NCBI GenBank assembly: GCA_028279765.1
Contig: JANQND010000029.1
Coordinates: 1-49,954, forward strand
Length of the DNA: 49,954 nucleotides
From: Candidatus Nanoarchaeia archaeon
GTDB taxonomy: Archaea; Nanobdellota; Nanobdellia; Woesearchaeales; WJIZ01
Reading direction: 5' to 3'
The notes under the pieces are model-generated. The model searched no databases and was not told the DNA's origin. It worked only from the letters and a program-made list of their open reading frames with translations. The position numbers were made by a program, and so were the translations under genes. Below are positions 7,985 through 15,495 of this stretch, in pieces. Every line of letters begins with the position of its first letter. Position 1 is the first letter of the stretch.

Positions 7985-9949
7985 TTACTTCCTATCCTTC
8001 ATCAGGGAGTCCACCACTGAGGGGTCAGCAAGTGTGGTAGTATTTCCTACATCATCCTTCCCTTCTGCAATAGCCTTGAGGATTCGTCTCATGATCTTCC
8101 CTGACCTGGTCTTGGGGAGTGCGTCGGCAAACTGAACTTTGTCGGGTTTTGCAATAGCCCCTATCTCTTTTCCTACATGCGCCCGAAGCTCAGAGAGAAG
8201 CTCATCAGATTTTTCCACACCGGTGTTGAGAGTAACAAAGCAGTAGAGTGCCTGCCCCTTGACATCATGCGGAAAAGGAACCACTGCAGCCTCAGCAACA
8301 TTAGCATGGCTTACCAGAGCAGACTCAACCTCAGCAGTTCCTATCCGATGGCCGGAGACATTGATTACATCATCAATCCTTCCCATAAGCCAGAAATCAC
8401 CATCCTCATCCTTTTTTGCACCATCTCCTGCAAAATACTTATGCTCAAAGCGCGACCAGTAGGTGTCAACAAAGCGCTGATGGTCTCCGTAAACAGTCCT
8501 CATCTGGCCTGGCCAGGGTTTAGCAAGGGCAAGATAACCTCCTTCATTTGCGTCTGCTGGCGATCCATCTTCGCGCAAGACAACAGGCTCTATGCCAAAG
8601 AACGGACGGCCTGCTGAGCTTGGCTTAAGAGTGACAGCGCCGGGGAGAGAAGAAATGAGAATGCCACCGGTCTCGGTTTGCCACCAGGTATCAACAATCG
8701 GGCAGTTTCCTTTTCCAATATTATCATAATACCACATCCAGGCCTCAGGATTGATGGGTTCACCCACGCTGCCCAGTAATTTCAGGCTGCTCAGGTCATG
8801 CTTATTGATCGGGTCTGTTCCGAATCGTGCAATAGCCCTAATCGCTGTTGGCGCAGTATAAAAAATAGATACCTTAAATTTCTCAACAACCTGCCAGAAG
8901 CGATCATTATCAGGATACGTTGGCACTCCCTCAAACATGATGGAGGTAGCCCCGTTTGAGAGCGGTCCGTAGACGATATAGCTGTGACCGGTAATCCAGC
9001 CAATATCTGCAGTACACCAATAAATATCTTCGTCGTGGTAATCAAAAATATATTTGAATGTTTGAGTCACATATGTAAGATACCCTCCAGTCGTATGCAA
9101 AACTCCTTTTGGCTTTCCTGTTGTTCCCGAGGTATACAGAATAAACAAGGGATCCTCAGCATCCATTTGCTCTGCTTCGCACTCATCAGAAATATCATCC
9201 GCACTAAGCTCATCTTCCCAATAGGTATCACGCCCTTCTTTCATTTCGTGCTCAATATCTGCGCGCTTGGCAACAATGACTGACTCAATACAATCGCACT
9301 CTGCAATTGCTTTGTCGGCAACTGCCTTAAGAGGAATTTTCTTGCCTGATCTCAGGCCACCGTCTGCAGTAAGCAAGACCTTGCATTCTGAGTCAAGAAT
9401 TCGATCCTTGAGAGATTCAGCGCTAAAACCTGCGAATACTACGCTATGGATCGCTCCTATCCGGGTGCAGGCAAGAACGGCAACCGCAGCCTCCGGGATC
9501 ATAGGAAGATATACGCATACACGATCACCCTTCTTCACTCCTTTCTTTTTGAGAGCATTTGCAAACCGGCAAACCCTCTGGTGAAGGTCCTTATACGTAA
9601 TGTTCTGCACGTCATCTTCCGGTTCTCCCTGCCAGATAATCGCTACCTTGTCCCCTTTGGATTCAAGGTGACGGTCCAGACAATTATAGGAGACATTCGT
9701 CTTTCCACCAGCAAACCAGGTAAATTTTACTGCTTCCTTGTCCCACGTAAAGACAGAATCCCAGGGCTTAAACCAGTGAAGCTCTTTTGCCTTTTCCGAC
9801 CAAAATGTTTCAGGGTTTTCAATAGATTCCTGGTATAATTTCTTATACTCTTCCTCTGATTTTACATATGCTTTTTGGCTGAATGCCTCTTTAGGTTCAA
9901 TCTTCCTATCTTCTTTACTAATAGACTGAATCGTTTTTTCATCTGACAT
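7985..9949 (-). CDS. acsA: Acetyl-CoA synthetase (AMP-forming)
   Basis: 654 residues, full length for AcsA. Visible signatures: the adenylate-forming P loop YTSGTTGKPKGVLHTTGGY (about 270), WWQTETGGI, the hinge GRIDDVINVSGHRIGTAEVE, and the C-terminal SGKIMRR lysine that is acetylated in bacterial enzymes. It converts acetate, ATP and CoA to acetyl-CoA, AMP and PPi. Note that many archaea use ADP-forming enzymes instead. The start ATG has GAGAGGTAAAC upstream. It could feed the ferredoxin-dependent 2-oxoacid oxidoreductase encoded at 11631. Single transcription unit, convergent with glycogen synthase. Confidence 0.96.
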   Translation of the reverse strand: MSDEKTIQSISKEDRKIEPKEAFSQKAYVKSEEEYKKLYQESIENPETFWSEKAKELHWFKPWDSVFTWDKEAVKFTWFAGGKTNVSYNCLDRHLESKGDKVAIIWQGEPEDDVQNITYKDLHQRVCRFANALKKKGVKKGDRVCVYLPMIPEAAVAVLACTRIGAIHSVVFAGFSAESLKDRILDSECKVLLTADGGLRSGKKIPLKAVADKAIAECDCIESVIVAKRADIEHEMKEGRDTYWEDELSADDISDECEAEQMDAEDPLFILYTSGTTGKPKGVLHTTGGYLTYVTQTFKYIFDYHDEDIYWCTADIGWITGHSYIVYGPLSNGATSIMFEGVPTYPDNDRFWQVVEKFKVSIFYTAPTAIRAIARFGTDPINKHDLSSLKLLGSVGEPINPEAWMWYYDNIGKGNCPIVDTWWQTETGGILISSLPGAVTLKPSSAGRPFFGIEPVVLREDGSPADANEGGYLALAKPWPGQMRTVYGDHQRFVDTYWSRFEHKYFAGDGAKKDEDGDFWLMGRIDDVINVSGHRIGTAEVESALVSHANVAEAAVVPFPHDVKGQALYCFVTLNTGVEKSDELLSELRAHVGKEIGAIAKPDKVQFADALPKTRSGKIMRRILKAIAEGKDDVGNTTTLADPSVVDSLMKDRK

Positions 9950-10017
9950 AGTGTTTACCTCTCCTGCATTGCTATAGAAATTTCGGTCTCAAGAGTTAAT
10001 TTCTCTCAAGTATAAAA

Positions 10018-10027
10018 GGTATATAAG
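10018..10027 (-). promoter_or_regulatory. TATA box of acs
   Basis: CTTATATACC on the minus strand, about 70 bases before the acs start, implying a leader of about 45 nt. Confidence 0.5.
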
Positions 10028-10107
10028 GCTTTTGGAAACAGAGGTTATCCTGGAAAAAAGCAAAAACCTTCTCTTCAGAGGAGAAAAGGGGAAAAAAATG
10101 AGAAAAA

Positions 10108-10136
10108 TATCCGAAAAAGGTAGTAAGGTTTATATG
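10108..10136 (+). promoter_or_regulatory. Promoter with TATCCGAAA element
   Basis: TATCCGAAAA (10108-10117) followed by TTTATATGG (TATA box, 10129-10137). The TATCCGAAA element recurs in front of the two related genes at 14730 and 15191, of the IPP isomerase gene and, one base different, of aIF5A. Transcription should start near 10155 and run through the structured leader below. Confidence 0.5.
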
Positions 10137-10154
10137 GATTAAAAACGGGTATCC

Positions 10155-10440
10155 TTATTAGTGTTTAGGTCGTAAAATCATCAGAATACACGTCTGATAA
10201 ATATATTCATCAGCAAGAGCGTGTGTTGCGTGCGATAAGTGCTCTTACGATCAAACAAGGGAATAACAGCTATGGTTTATGTTGCACAGACCATAGCAGG
10301 ACATCATAAAAATCGGCACACTTGTCTAGCAAAGCTGTGTAAGGGGCAGGGTATCAAAGGCCGATTTTTAGGGTGCCGAAAATTTCGCTATATGCCGAGG
10401 GGATTTTTACCAGAAATGTAAAGCGAAATTTTTGAGCATA
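10155..10440 (+). ncRNA. Candidate structured RNA or long 5' leader
   Basis: The 505 bases without a gene (9950-10454) contain nested and consecutive helices. P1: 10168-10175 with 10245-10252 (8 pairs, one G-U), enclosing 10180-10185/10193-10198 and 10216-10220/10241-10245. Then 10269-10276/10290-10297 (8 pairs), 10307-10317/10360-10370 (11 pairs), and 10379-10389/10422-10432 (11 perfect pairs). The segment CTGAT 10194-10198 can also pair with ATCAG 10209-10213, a possible switch. It ends 15 bases before the gene at 10455. It does not show RNase P or SRP RNA signatures. Either an independent ncRNA or a regulatory leader. Confidence 0.5.
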
Positions 10441-10454
10441 ACAGTGGGGTAAAA

Positions 10455-10805
10455 ATGGCAACAATTATGTCGACAAAACGGGTGGAAGATGAACGAATCA
10501 TCTTCGAGCTGATGCTGGAACAGCATGAAGCCCTGCACCTGCAGGGCCACACAGACAACATCCACTTGATAACCGAAAATGTGAGTGGAATTCCTGCAAG
10601 GATTTCGCTCAGGGGAAAAAACGAGGCGACCAAATATTTCCTGATTCCAAAGGCGCTTCGAAAGGATTTCAGTGATCACTACCACAACAGTGATGTGAGT
10701 TGTCAAAAAATAGCACTGTCTGACAAGACAATGTTTGTATATACTGTTGTTCCGGACAAAAGAGGTTTGTCTCAGGTAGGAGAGAGCGTTCTTCTAAAAT
10801 CATAG
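10455..10805 (+). CDS. Small conserved protein, paralog A (three in window)
   Basis: 116 residues, soluble, no Cys cluster beyond one SCQK. It is clearly related to the proteins at 14730 and 15191: a beta-strand N terminus (VEDERIIFELMLEQHEALHLQGH), a middle strand and the signature RGKNEATKYFLIPKALRK, then SCQKIALSDKTMFVYTVV. The fold looks like a small beta-rich domain of about 100 residues. It follows a long structured leader and a TATCCGAAA promoter. GGGGT lies just upstream of ATG. Compared with the others it carries a C-terminal extension of about 10 residues. Function unknown; regulation or nucleic-acid binding is a guess. Confidence 0.75.
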   Translation: MATIMSTKRVEDERIIFELMLEQHEALHLQGHTDNIHLITENVSGIPARISLRGKNEATKYFLIPKALRKDFSDHYHNSDVSCQKIALSDKTMFVYTVVPDKRGLSQVGESVLLKS

Positions 10806-10847
10806 AAGAGTGCTAACCAATAAGAATAGGATAAAAAGCAAAATTTA

Positions 10848-10872
10848 GGGATAATTTTTTCTTTTTCTTTCC
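10848..10872 (+). terminator. T-rich terminator
   Basis: ATTTTTTCTTTTTCTTTCC, about 45 bases after the stop of the gene at 10455; a typical archaeal oligo-T termination stretch. Confidence 0.4.
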
Positions 10873-10920
10873 TTGATTTTGTCGCGTGGTTTAATAATTA
10901 CTACTTTGCTGGGAGTTACT

Positions 10921-11256
10921 ATGCAGGATCTAATATATAAAAACACAGCAGGTTTTAGCTGGAATCAGCAGACCCTTATGAAACCAAGGGTTCAGGAATA
11001 TTATCCACTAGACAAAAAGAGCGCTAAATCTGAAGAAATTGAGAAGAAAGTTCTGCAGTGTTTCGAATTAAACAAGGGTAACAACAAATGGCTAAGTTTC
11101 TCACAAATTGCAAGAGATGTCAATATCAGCCGCATCACTTCAAAGAAATACGTTCTAAAGCTTTTCTATGAAGGAAAATTGCTTACTAAGAGGATACATT
11201 CCCGAAAAAGCCTCTGGAAACTAAAGGAAGAGAAGCACACCGGCAAAGAGATCTGA
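10921..11256 (+). CDS. Winged-helix domain protein
   Basis: I start it at ATG 10921, which has GGGAG seven bases upstream; an in-frame TTG at 10873 would add 16 residues of unlikely composition. The resulting 111 residues have an unstructured N-terminal third and a winged helix at about 35-100: WLSFSQIARDVNISRITSKKYV is the helix-turn-helix, followed by LKLFYEGKLLTKRIH as the wing. Probably a DNA-binding regulator. The gene stands alone, upstream of the ferredoxin and oxidoreductase operon, which could be its target. No closer family recognised. Confidence 0.65.
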   Translation: MQDLIYKNTAGFSWNQQTLMKPRVQEYYPLDKKSAKSEEIEKKVLQCFELNKGNNKWLSFSQIARDVNISRITSKKYVLKLFYEGKLLTKRIHSRKSLWKLKEEKHTGKEI

Positions 11257-11360
11257 GCAAAATTGGCTCTGGAATGAAAAACAAAAAATATTAAAAAGAG
11301 AGTGTGTTTAGCGTTTTCTACATAGTGAATCATAATTAAACTAGTGAGAGGGCAAATAAA

Positions 11361-11615
11361 ATGGCAAAATTAATAGTAGAAGGACAGGAAAAAGATGTGC
11401 AGGATGGCGAAGGAATCAAGGATGCTGCAAAAGATTTGGGAGTAGTATTTGGTTGTGAGGATGGATTATGTGGCACCTGCATGGTTGAAGTGGAAGAAGG
11501 AGCTGAGAATCTCACTGAGCTTACCCAGGCGGAAAAAGACATGGGTGTTGACGATAAAAACAGGCTGGCGTGCCAATGCAAGATTAAAGAAGGCACGGTT
11601 AAGTTAAAGTACTAA
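11361..11615 (+). CDS. 2Fe-2S ferredoxin (plant type)
   Basis: 84 residues with Cys32, Cys37, Cys40 (FGCEDGLCGTC) and Cys71 in LACQCK, which is the C-x4-C-x2-C-x30-C ligand pattern of plant-type [2Fe-2S] ferredoxins. Cys73 is an extra cysteine beside the fourth ligand. It lies 15 bases ahead of the oxidoreductase alpha gene and presumably is co-transcribed; it may carry electrons from that enzyme, which in most archaea uses 2x[4Fe-4S] ferredoxin. An alternative is a biosynthetic role unrelated to the oxidoreductase. Confidence 0.9.
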   Translation: MAKLIVEGQEKDVQDGEGIKDAAKDLGVVFGCEDGLCGTCMVEVEEGAENLTELTQAEKDMGVDDKNRLACQCKIKEGTVKLKY

Positions 11616-11630
11616 GAGTTGTATCATAAA

Positions 11631-13364
11631 ATGGCACAAGATATTCAATGGAAAATTGGGGGTGAGGCAGGATTTGGTATTATGACTACCGGCCTCTTAT
11701 TTGCCAAAGCATGTTTACGGGGAGGCCTAAACACCTTCAACTACACTGAATATCCCTCGCTCATCAGAGGAGGCCACAACTGTATGCAGGTAAGAGTAAG
11801 TGACGAGGAGATTCACTCCCAGACAAAGCAAGTCAATATCCTTGTTGCCCTGAACATGAATGGTGTCACCAGGCACACAGAAGAGCTTGCTGACGGCGCA
11901 GCTATTATTTATGATAGCGAAGACCTCACGCTTGATGAGAAAGAGTATGAGAAGTACGATCTTATTGGCATGCCCTGGAAGCAGATTATCAAGGATAATG
12001 ATCTAAAAGAAGTGATGAAGAATAACATTGCGCTTGGCGCATCTCTTGGTCTTCTCAATTACGATCTTGAAACGCTCTTTGGGGTGATTCAGGACACCTT
12101 TGGCAGGAAAGGAGATGAAGTAGTTAACGCAAACAAAAAAGCTGCTAAAGCCGGGTATGACTATGTGCAAGAGCACTATAAAGAGTTATGTAAAATTACT
12201 CTCCAAAAAACAGATAATGAGCCAAAAATGCTCATCAACGGTGCTGAGGCGATTAGCATCGGTGCTATCGCAGGAGGGCTGCAATTCTATGCTGCTTATC
12301 CAATGACTCCTTCTTCCGGAATATTGCATTATTTAGCAAAAGAAGGGCCAAAAGTGGGAATGGTCGTAAAACACGCTGAAGATGAGATATCTGTAGCGAA
12401 CATGGCAGTCGGTGCAGGCTACGCCGGAGCAAGGTCCATGTGTGGAACAGCAGGTGGGGGCTTCTGCCTGATGGCGGAGACTGTTGGCCTTGCAGGACTT
12501 ACCGAGACACCGGTAGTTATGTTCAATGTGATGAGGCCGGGACCAGCAACAGGCCTTCCTACCTGGACAGGCCAGGCAGACATTCCTCTCGTTCGGGGAG
12601 CAGGCCAGGATGATGTGACAAAAATCATCCTCTCCATAGGAGACATGCAGGACAGCTTTGAGCTTACCTGGAAAGCGCTCAATTACGCTGAAAAATATCA
12701 GCTCCCGGTTATCGTGATGTCTGACAAATATCTCACGGAGAGCCATATAGGTACAGCAAAGTTCGATACCGGCAGTGTGGTTGTTGATCGTGGGCTTCTG
12801 CTCTCAGATGAGCAGGCAGCCAAAGAAGAAGACTATAAAAGATACAAATTAACGGATACCGGAATTTCTCCAAGAGCAATTCCCGGCCAGAAAGGGACTC
12901 CTTTCGCTGCAAATTCAGACGAGCACGATGAATATGGCCAATCAGACGAAGAGATAGAAAATGCGATTGCTCAAAAAGATAAAAGACTAAAGAAACTTGA
13001 GGAGTATAAGAAAGAAATGCCAACCGTGCAGATGTTTGGTAAAGATGATGCTGACCTTACCGTAATCACCTGGGGAAGCACGAAAATGCCTGCACGCGAG
13101 GCACTGAAATGGTTAGAAAAAGACGGCATAAACATCCAGATTATGCAAATTGTCTCTATCCATCCATTTCCTTCCGAGCAGGTCTCTGAGGTTATCAGTA
13201 AAGCCAAAGAAACCCTCATCATTGAAGGAAACCAAACTGCCCAGATGGCAGCACTTATTCGTGAGCATACTGGAATTGAGCTGAAAAACAAGTTCTTGCG
13301 TTATGACGGAAGGCCTTTCTATCCTGAAGACATTGTAGCAAAAGTAAAGGAAATGGTGAACTAA
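11631..13364 (+). CDS. korA: 2-oxoacid:ferredoxin oxidoreductase, fused gamma-alpha subunit
   Basis: 577 residues from ATG 11631 (an in-frame TTG at 11619 would add four). Residues 1-190 are the gamma domain (GEAGFGIMTTGLLFAKA, then YPSLIRGGHN). Residues from about 195 are the alpha domain, with the YPMTPSSGI thiamine-side motif, GFCLMAETVGLAG and the C-terminal domain ending FYPEDIVAKVKEM. The fused arrangement is typical of archaeal 2-oxoglutarate or general 2-oxoacid enzymes. It pairs with the beta subunit one base downstream. It oxidises a 2-oxoacid with CoA to an acyl-CoA, reducing ferredoxin. Substrate (2-oxoglutarate, pyruvate or other) is not determined. Confidence 0.93.
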   Translation: MAQDIQWKIGGEAGFGIMTTGLLFAKACLRGGLNTFNYTEYPSLIRGGHNCMQVRVSDEEIHSQTKQVNILVALNMNGVTRHTEELADGAAIIYDSEDLTLDEKEYEKYDLIGMPWKQIIKDNDLKEVMKNNIALGASLGLLNYDLETLFGVIQDTFGRKGDEVVNANKKAAKAGYDYVQEHYKELCKITLQKTDNEPKMLINGAEAISIGAIAGGLQFYAAYPMTPSSGILHYLAKEGPKVGMVVKHAEDEISVANMAVGAGYAGARSMCGTAGGGFCLMAETVGLAGLTETPVVMFNVMRPGPATGLPTWTGQADIPLVRGAGQDDVTKIILSIGDMQDSFELTWKALNYAEKYQLPVIVMSDKYLTESHIGTAKFDTGSVVVDRGLLLSDEQAAKEEDYKRYKLTDTGISPRAIPGQKGTPFAANSDEHDEYGQSDEEIENAIAQKDKRLKKLEEYKKEMPTVQMFGKDDADLTVITWGSTKMPAREALKWLEKDGINIQIMQIVSIHPFPSEQVSEVISKAKETLIIEGNQTAQMAALIREHTGIELKNKFLRYDGRPFYPEDIVAKVKEMVN

Positions 13365-13365
13365 A

Positions 13366-14220
13366 ATGCCGGTAAATATGAATGATTTTAAGAAACAGGA
13401 TTCTACATGGTGCCCTGCATGCGGTAACTTTGGAATCTGGACCGCACTAAAAAAAGCTCTTGTTAAGCTTGATCTCGGTCCGGACCAGGTTTGCTTTACC
13501 ATGGGCATTGGCTGCCATGGGCATTTACATAACTATATGAAAACCTATGCCTTTGAAGGGTTGCACGGAAGGTCACTTCCGCTTGGTGCCGCAATCAAAA
13601 TGGTCAATAAAGATATTCCTGTTGTCGCTTTTGCCGGCGATGGTGATTGTCTTGGGGAAGGAGGAAATCATTTTGTTCATACCATCAGGGCAAATCATGA
13701 TATGACCCTTGTCCTGCACGATAATCAGACGTATGGATTAACGACAGGCCAGACAGCACCAACAAGCTTAAAGGGATACAAATCAAAGTCCACTCCTTCT
13801 GGAGTAATTGAGACACCTTTTAATCCACTGACACTGGCGTTATCATCCGGGGCAACCTTTGTTGCAAGAGCATTCTCGCAGGATCTCTCCGGACTGTCCG
13901 ATATTTTGGTGAAAGCAATATCCCACAAAGGGTTTGCACTTGTAGACATTTTCCAACCCTGCGTAACCTTCAACAAGGTCAACACATACCAGTGGTTCAA
14001 GGAGCGAGTCTACAAGCTTGAAGAAACCGACCATGACACTTCAGATAAAATTGCTGCGCTATCCAAGGCACTGGAAACAGAGAAGCTTCCTATCGGGGTA
14101 TTCTACGAGGAAAAACGCCCCAGCTATGAAGATGAACTTCCGCAGCTGGAAGGTGAGCCTATCGTGAACAGAGAAGCAGGTAAAAGGGATGTAGATTCAC
14201 TGATGGAAGCGCTTCGATAA
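13366..14220 (+). CDS. korB: 2-oxoacid:ferredoxin oxidoreductase, beta subunit
   Basis: 284 residues. Cys16 and Cys19 (WCPACGN), Cys50 (GIGCHG) and a later Cys in FQPCVTFN are the four ligands of the single [4Fe-4S] cluster. AFAGDGDCLGEGGNHFVHTI is the thiamine diphosphate and metal-binding motif, with HDNQTYGLTTGQ after it. The gene follows the alpha subunit stop by one base, so translation is coupled. Length matches the 280-300 residue family norm. The TPP-bound radical chemistry takes place here, with electrons leaving through the cluster to ferredoxin. Confidence 0.95.
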   Translation: MPVNMNDFKKQDSTWCPACGNFGIWTALKKALVKLDLGPDQVCFTMGIGCHGHLHNYMKTYAFEGLHGRSLPLGAAIKMVNKDIPVVAFAGDGDCLGEGGNHFVHTIRANHDMTLVLHDNQTYGLTTGQTAPTSLKGYKSKSTPSGVIETPFNPLTLALSSGATFVARAFSQDLSGLSDILVKAISHKGFALVDIFQPCVTFNKVNTYQWFKERVYKLEETDHDTSDKIAALSKALETEKLPIGVFYEEKRPSYEDELPQLEGEPIVNREAGKRDVDSLMEALR

Positions 14221-14244
14221 TAGTGTAATCGATAGATAGGTAAT

Positions 14245-14712
14245 ATGACAGAGCTAAAAGAAGGAAGCAAAGCACCTGAGTTTTCTCTCAAGGATAAAGA
14301 TGCTCAGGTCATTTCTCTGAAAGATATGAGTACAAAATACGTTGTAGTATATTTCTATCCCAAAGACGACACCCCGGGATGTACTATTGAGGCAAATCTC
14401 TTTAGCCAGAAAAAAGAAGAGTTTGACCGGCTTGGTGCTGCGATCATTGGTATTTCCGGGGGAGATGAGAAAACCAAAACAAAGTTCTGTGAAAAGCACA
14501 ATCTTCAAATCACCTTGCTATCAGATCCGGATTTTTCTGTTTCAAAGAGCTATGGGTCTTTCGGAAGAAAAAAAATGATGGGAAAGGAATTCGATGGAAT
14601 TTTCAGAAATACCTTCATCCTTGATGAAGGCCATGCCATTATAAAGGTATTCAGGAACGTCAATCCGAAGAACCATGTTGACGAAGTTCTGTCTTTCCTG
14701 AAAGAAAACTAA
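14245..14712 (+). CDS. bcp: Peroxiredoxin Q/BCP type
   Basis: 155 residues. The peroxidatic site is DDTPGCTIEAN with Cys46 and Thr43. In many BCPs a resolving cysteine stands five residues later; here that place is Asn51, so it is either a 1-Cys enzyme or uses Cys82 (KFCEKHN) or an outside thiol. FIRNTF-like segment FRNTFILDEG is the conserved Arg/Thr strand. It reduces peroxides at the expense of a thiol donor. It starts 24 bases after the oxygen-sensitive oxidoreductase operon and may protect it. Start ATG has GGTA upstream. Confidence 0.92.
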   Translation: MTELKEGSKAPEFSLKDKDAQVISLKDMSTKYVVVYFYPKDDTPGCTIEANLFSQKKEEFDRLGAAIIGISGGDEKTKTKFCEKHNLQITLLSDPDFSVSKSYGSFGRKKMMGKEFDGIFRNTFILDEGHAIIKVFRNVNPKNHVDEVLSFLKEN

Positions 14713-14729
14713 AGAAAGTTCTTAAAGCG

Positions 14730-15035
14730 CTACAGATAAGAAAGCTGCTCCTTATCGCAAACATAGATAAAAAAGTATTTCTGATCCGTCTCAAACATCT
14801 GCAGGTCAGAGAGCTGTGATTTCCTTTTAGACTTAAACACAGAAGGGATGACGAAATATTTCGTCACACCATCCTTGCCCTTCTCGACCATTTTCGATTC
14901 CACAGTGAAGAGGTCAAGAGAGAACATATGAACATTGCGCACCCTTCCCTTAAGTGCAAGACTTTCTGATTCATCAAGAGCAACCTGGTAAATAATTTTA
15001 TCACCCGAGACTCTTGATTGAATTATCTCACCCAT
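14730..15035 (-). CDS. Small conserved protein, paralog B
   Basis: 101 residues, the second member of the family also found at 10455 and 15191. It aligns from end to end with the 15191 protein: MGEIIQSRVSGDKIIYQVAL, ESLALKGRVRNVHMFS, then KGKDGVTKYFVIPSVFK in place of the more conserved GKNEATKYFLIP, and YFFIYVCDK at the end. It is divergently transcribed from 15191 across 155 bases and has its own TATCCGAAAG plus TATA promoter about 25 bases before ATG, so its mRNA is probably leaderless. Function unknown; it is the most divergent of the three. Confidence 0.75.
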   Translation of the reverse strand: MGEIIQSRVSGDKIIYQVALDESESLALKGRVRNVHMFSLDLFTVESKMVEKGKDGVTKYFVIPSVFKSKRKSQLSDLQMFETDQKYFFIYVCDKEQLSYL

Positions 15036-15056
15036 ACTCCAAAATCAAAAATTTTT

Positions 15057-15096
15057 CTTTATAATTCTTTCGGATAATATTTTTGGGATATTATCC
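15057..15096 (-). promoter_or_regulatory. Promoter and inverted repeat of paralog B
   Basis: Minus-strand TATA box AATTATAAAG (15057-15066) directly preceded by TATCCGAAAG (15067-15076). The latter is part of a perfect inverted repeat, GGATAATAT 15072-15080 and ATATTATCC 15088-15096, a candidate operator in the shared region between the two divergent paralogs. Confidence 0.5.
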
Positions 15097-15141
15097 AGAC
15101 ATAACTATAACATTTAAATATGTAACAAATTTATCAATATT

Positions 15142-15170
15142 TATCCAAAGTAAGATAAAATTATATAAAT
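15142..15170 (+). promoter_or_regulatory. Promoter of paralog C
   Basis: TATCCAAAGTAAGATAAAATT (15142-15162) running into TTATATAAAT. The 15-base stretch AAGTAAGATAAAATT (15148-15162) is repeated exactly at 22158-22172 in front of the IPP isomerase gene, at the same distance (28-29 bases) from the start codon. mRNA is probably leaderless. Confidence 0.5.
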
Positions 15171-15190
15171 AAACAAGAAAATAGAGAAAT

Positions 15191-15493
15191 ATGGGAACAA
15201 TTTTAAGTTCAAGGATGGTCAAGAACGGCAAGATAGTCTATGAAATTGAGATGGACTATGAAGAATCTCTGCAATTAAAAGGCCATATCAAGAATGTGTA
15301 TGTTTTTTCTGAAGAAGTTGCAGAGATAAAAACGAATCTTTCCGGGAGAGGGAAAAACGAGGCAACAAAATATTTTTTAATACCAAGAGAACTACGAAGA
15401 AATATAAAGTTCAGTGACAAAGTAAGTTGCCAGAAAATAGAGACCGGAACAAAAAATATTTTTATTTATGTCGTTGATAAACTGAGGCTGTAG
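15191..15493 (+). CDS. Small conserved protein, paralog C
   Basis: 100 residues, third member of the small family (10455, 14730). Layout: MGTILSSRMVKNGKIVYEIE, YEESLQLKGHIKNVYVFS, then GRGKNEATKYFLIPRELRR and SCQKIETGTKNIFIYVV. Secondary structure by eye is mostly beta with one short helix after IPRELRR. It is followed two bases after its stop codon by a KaiC-like ATPase gene, so the two products are probably made together and may interact. No characterised homolog comes to mind; a small regulator or adaptor is plausible but not shown. Confidence 0.78.
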   Translation: MGTILSSRMVKNGKIVYEIEMDYEESLQLKGHIKNVYVFSEEVAEIKTNLSGRGKNEATKYFLIPRELRRNIKFSDKVSCQKIETGTKNIFIYVVDKLRL

Positions 15494-15495
15494 TA

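Noticed and set aside
10155-10440. Archaeal RNase P RNA or SRP RNA
   Set aside because: I looked for the conserved RNase P cores and the SRP helix 8 GGAAG region and did not find them; the fold is a string of hairpins instead.
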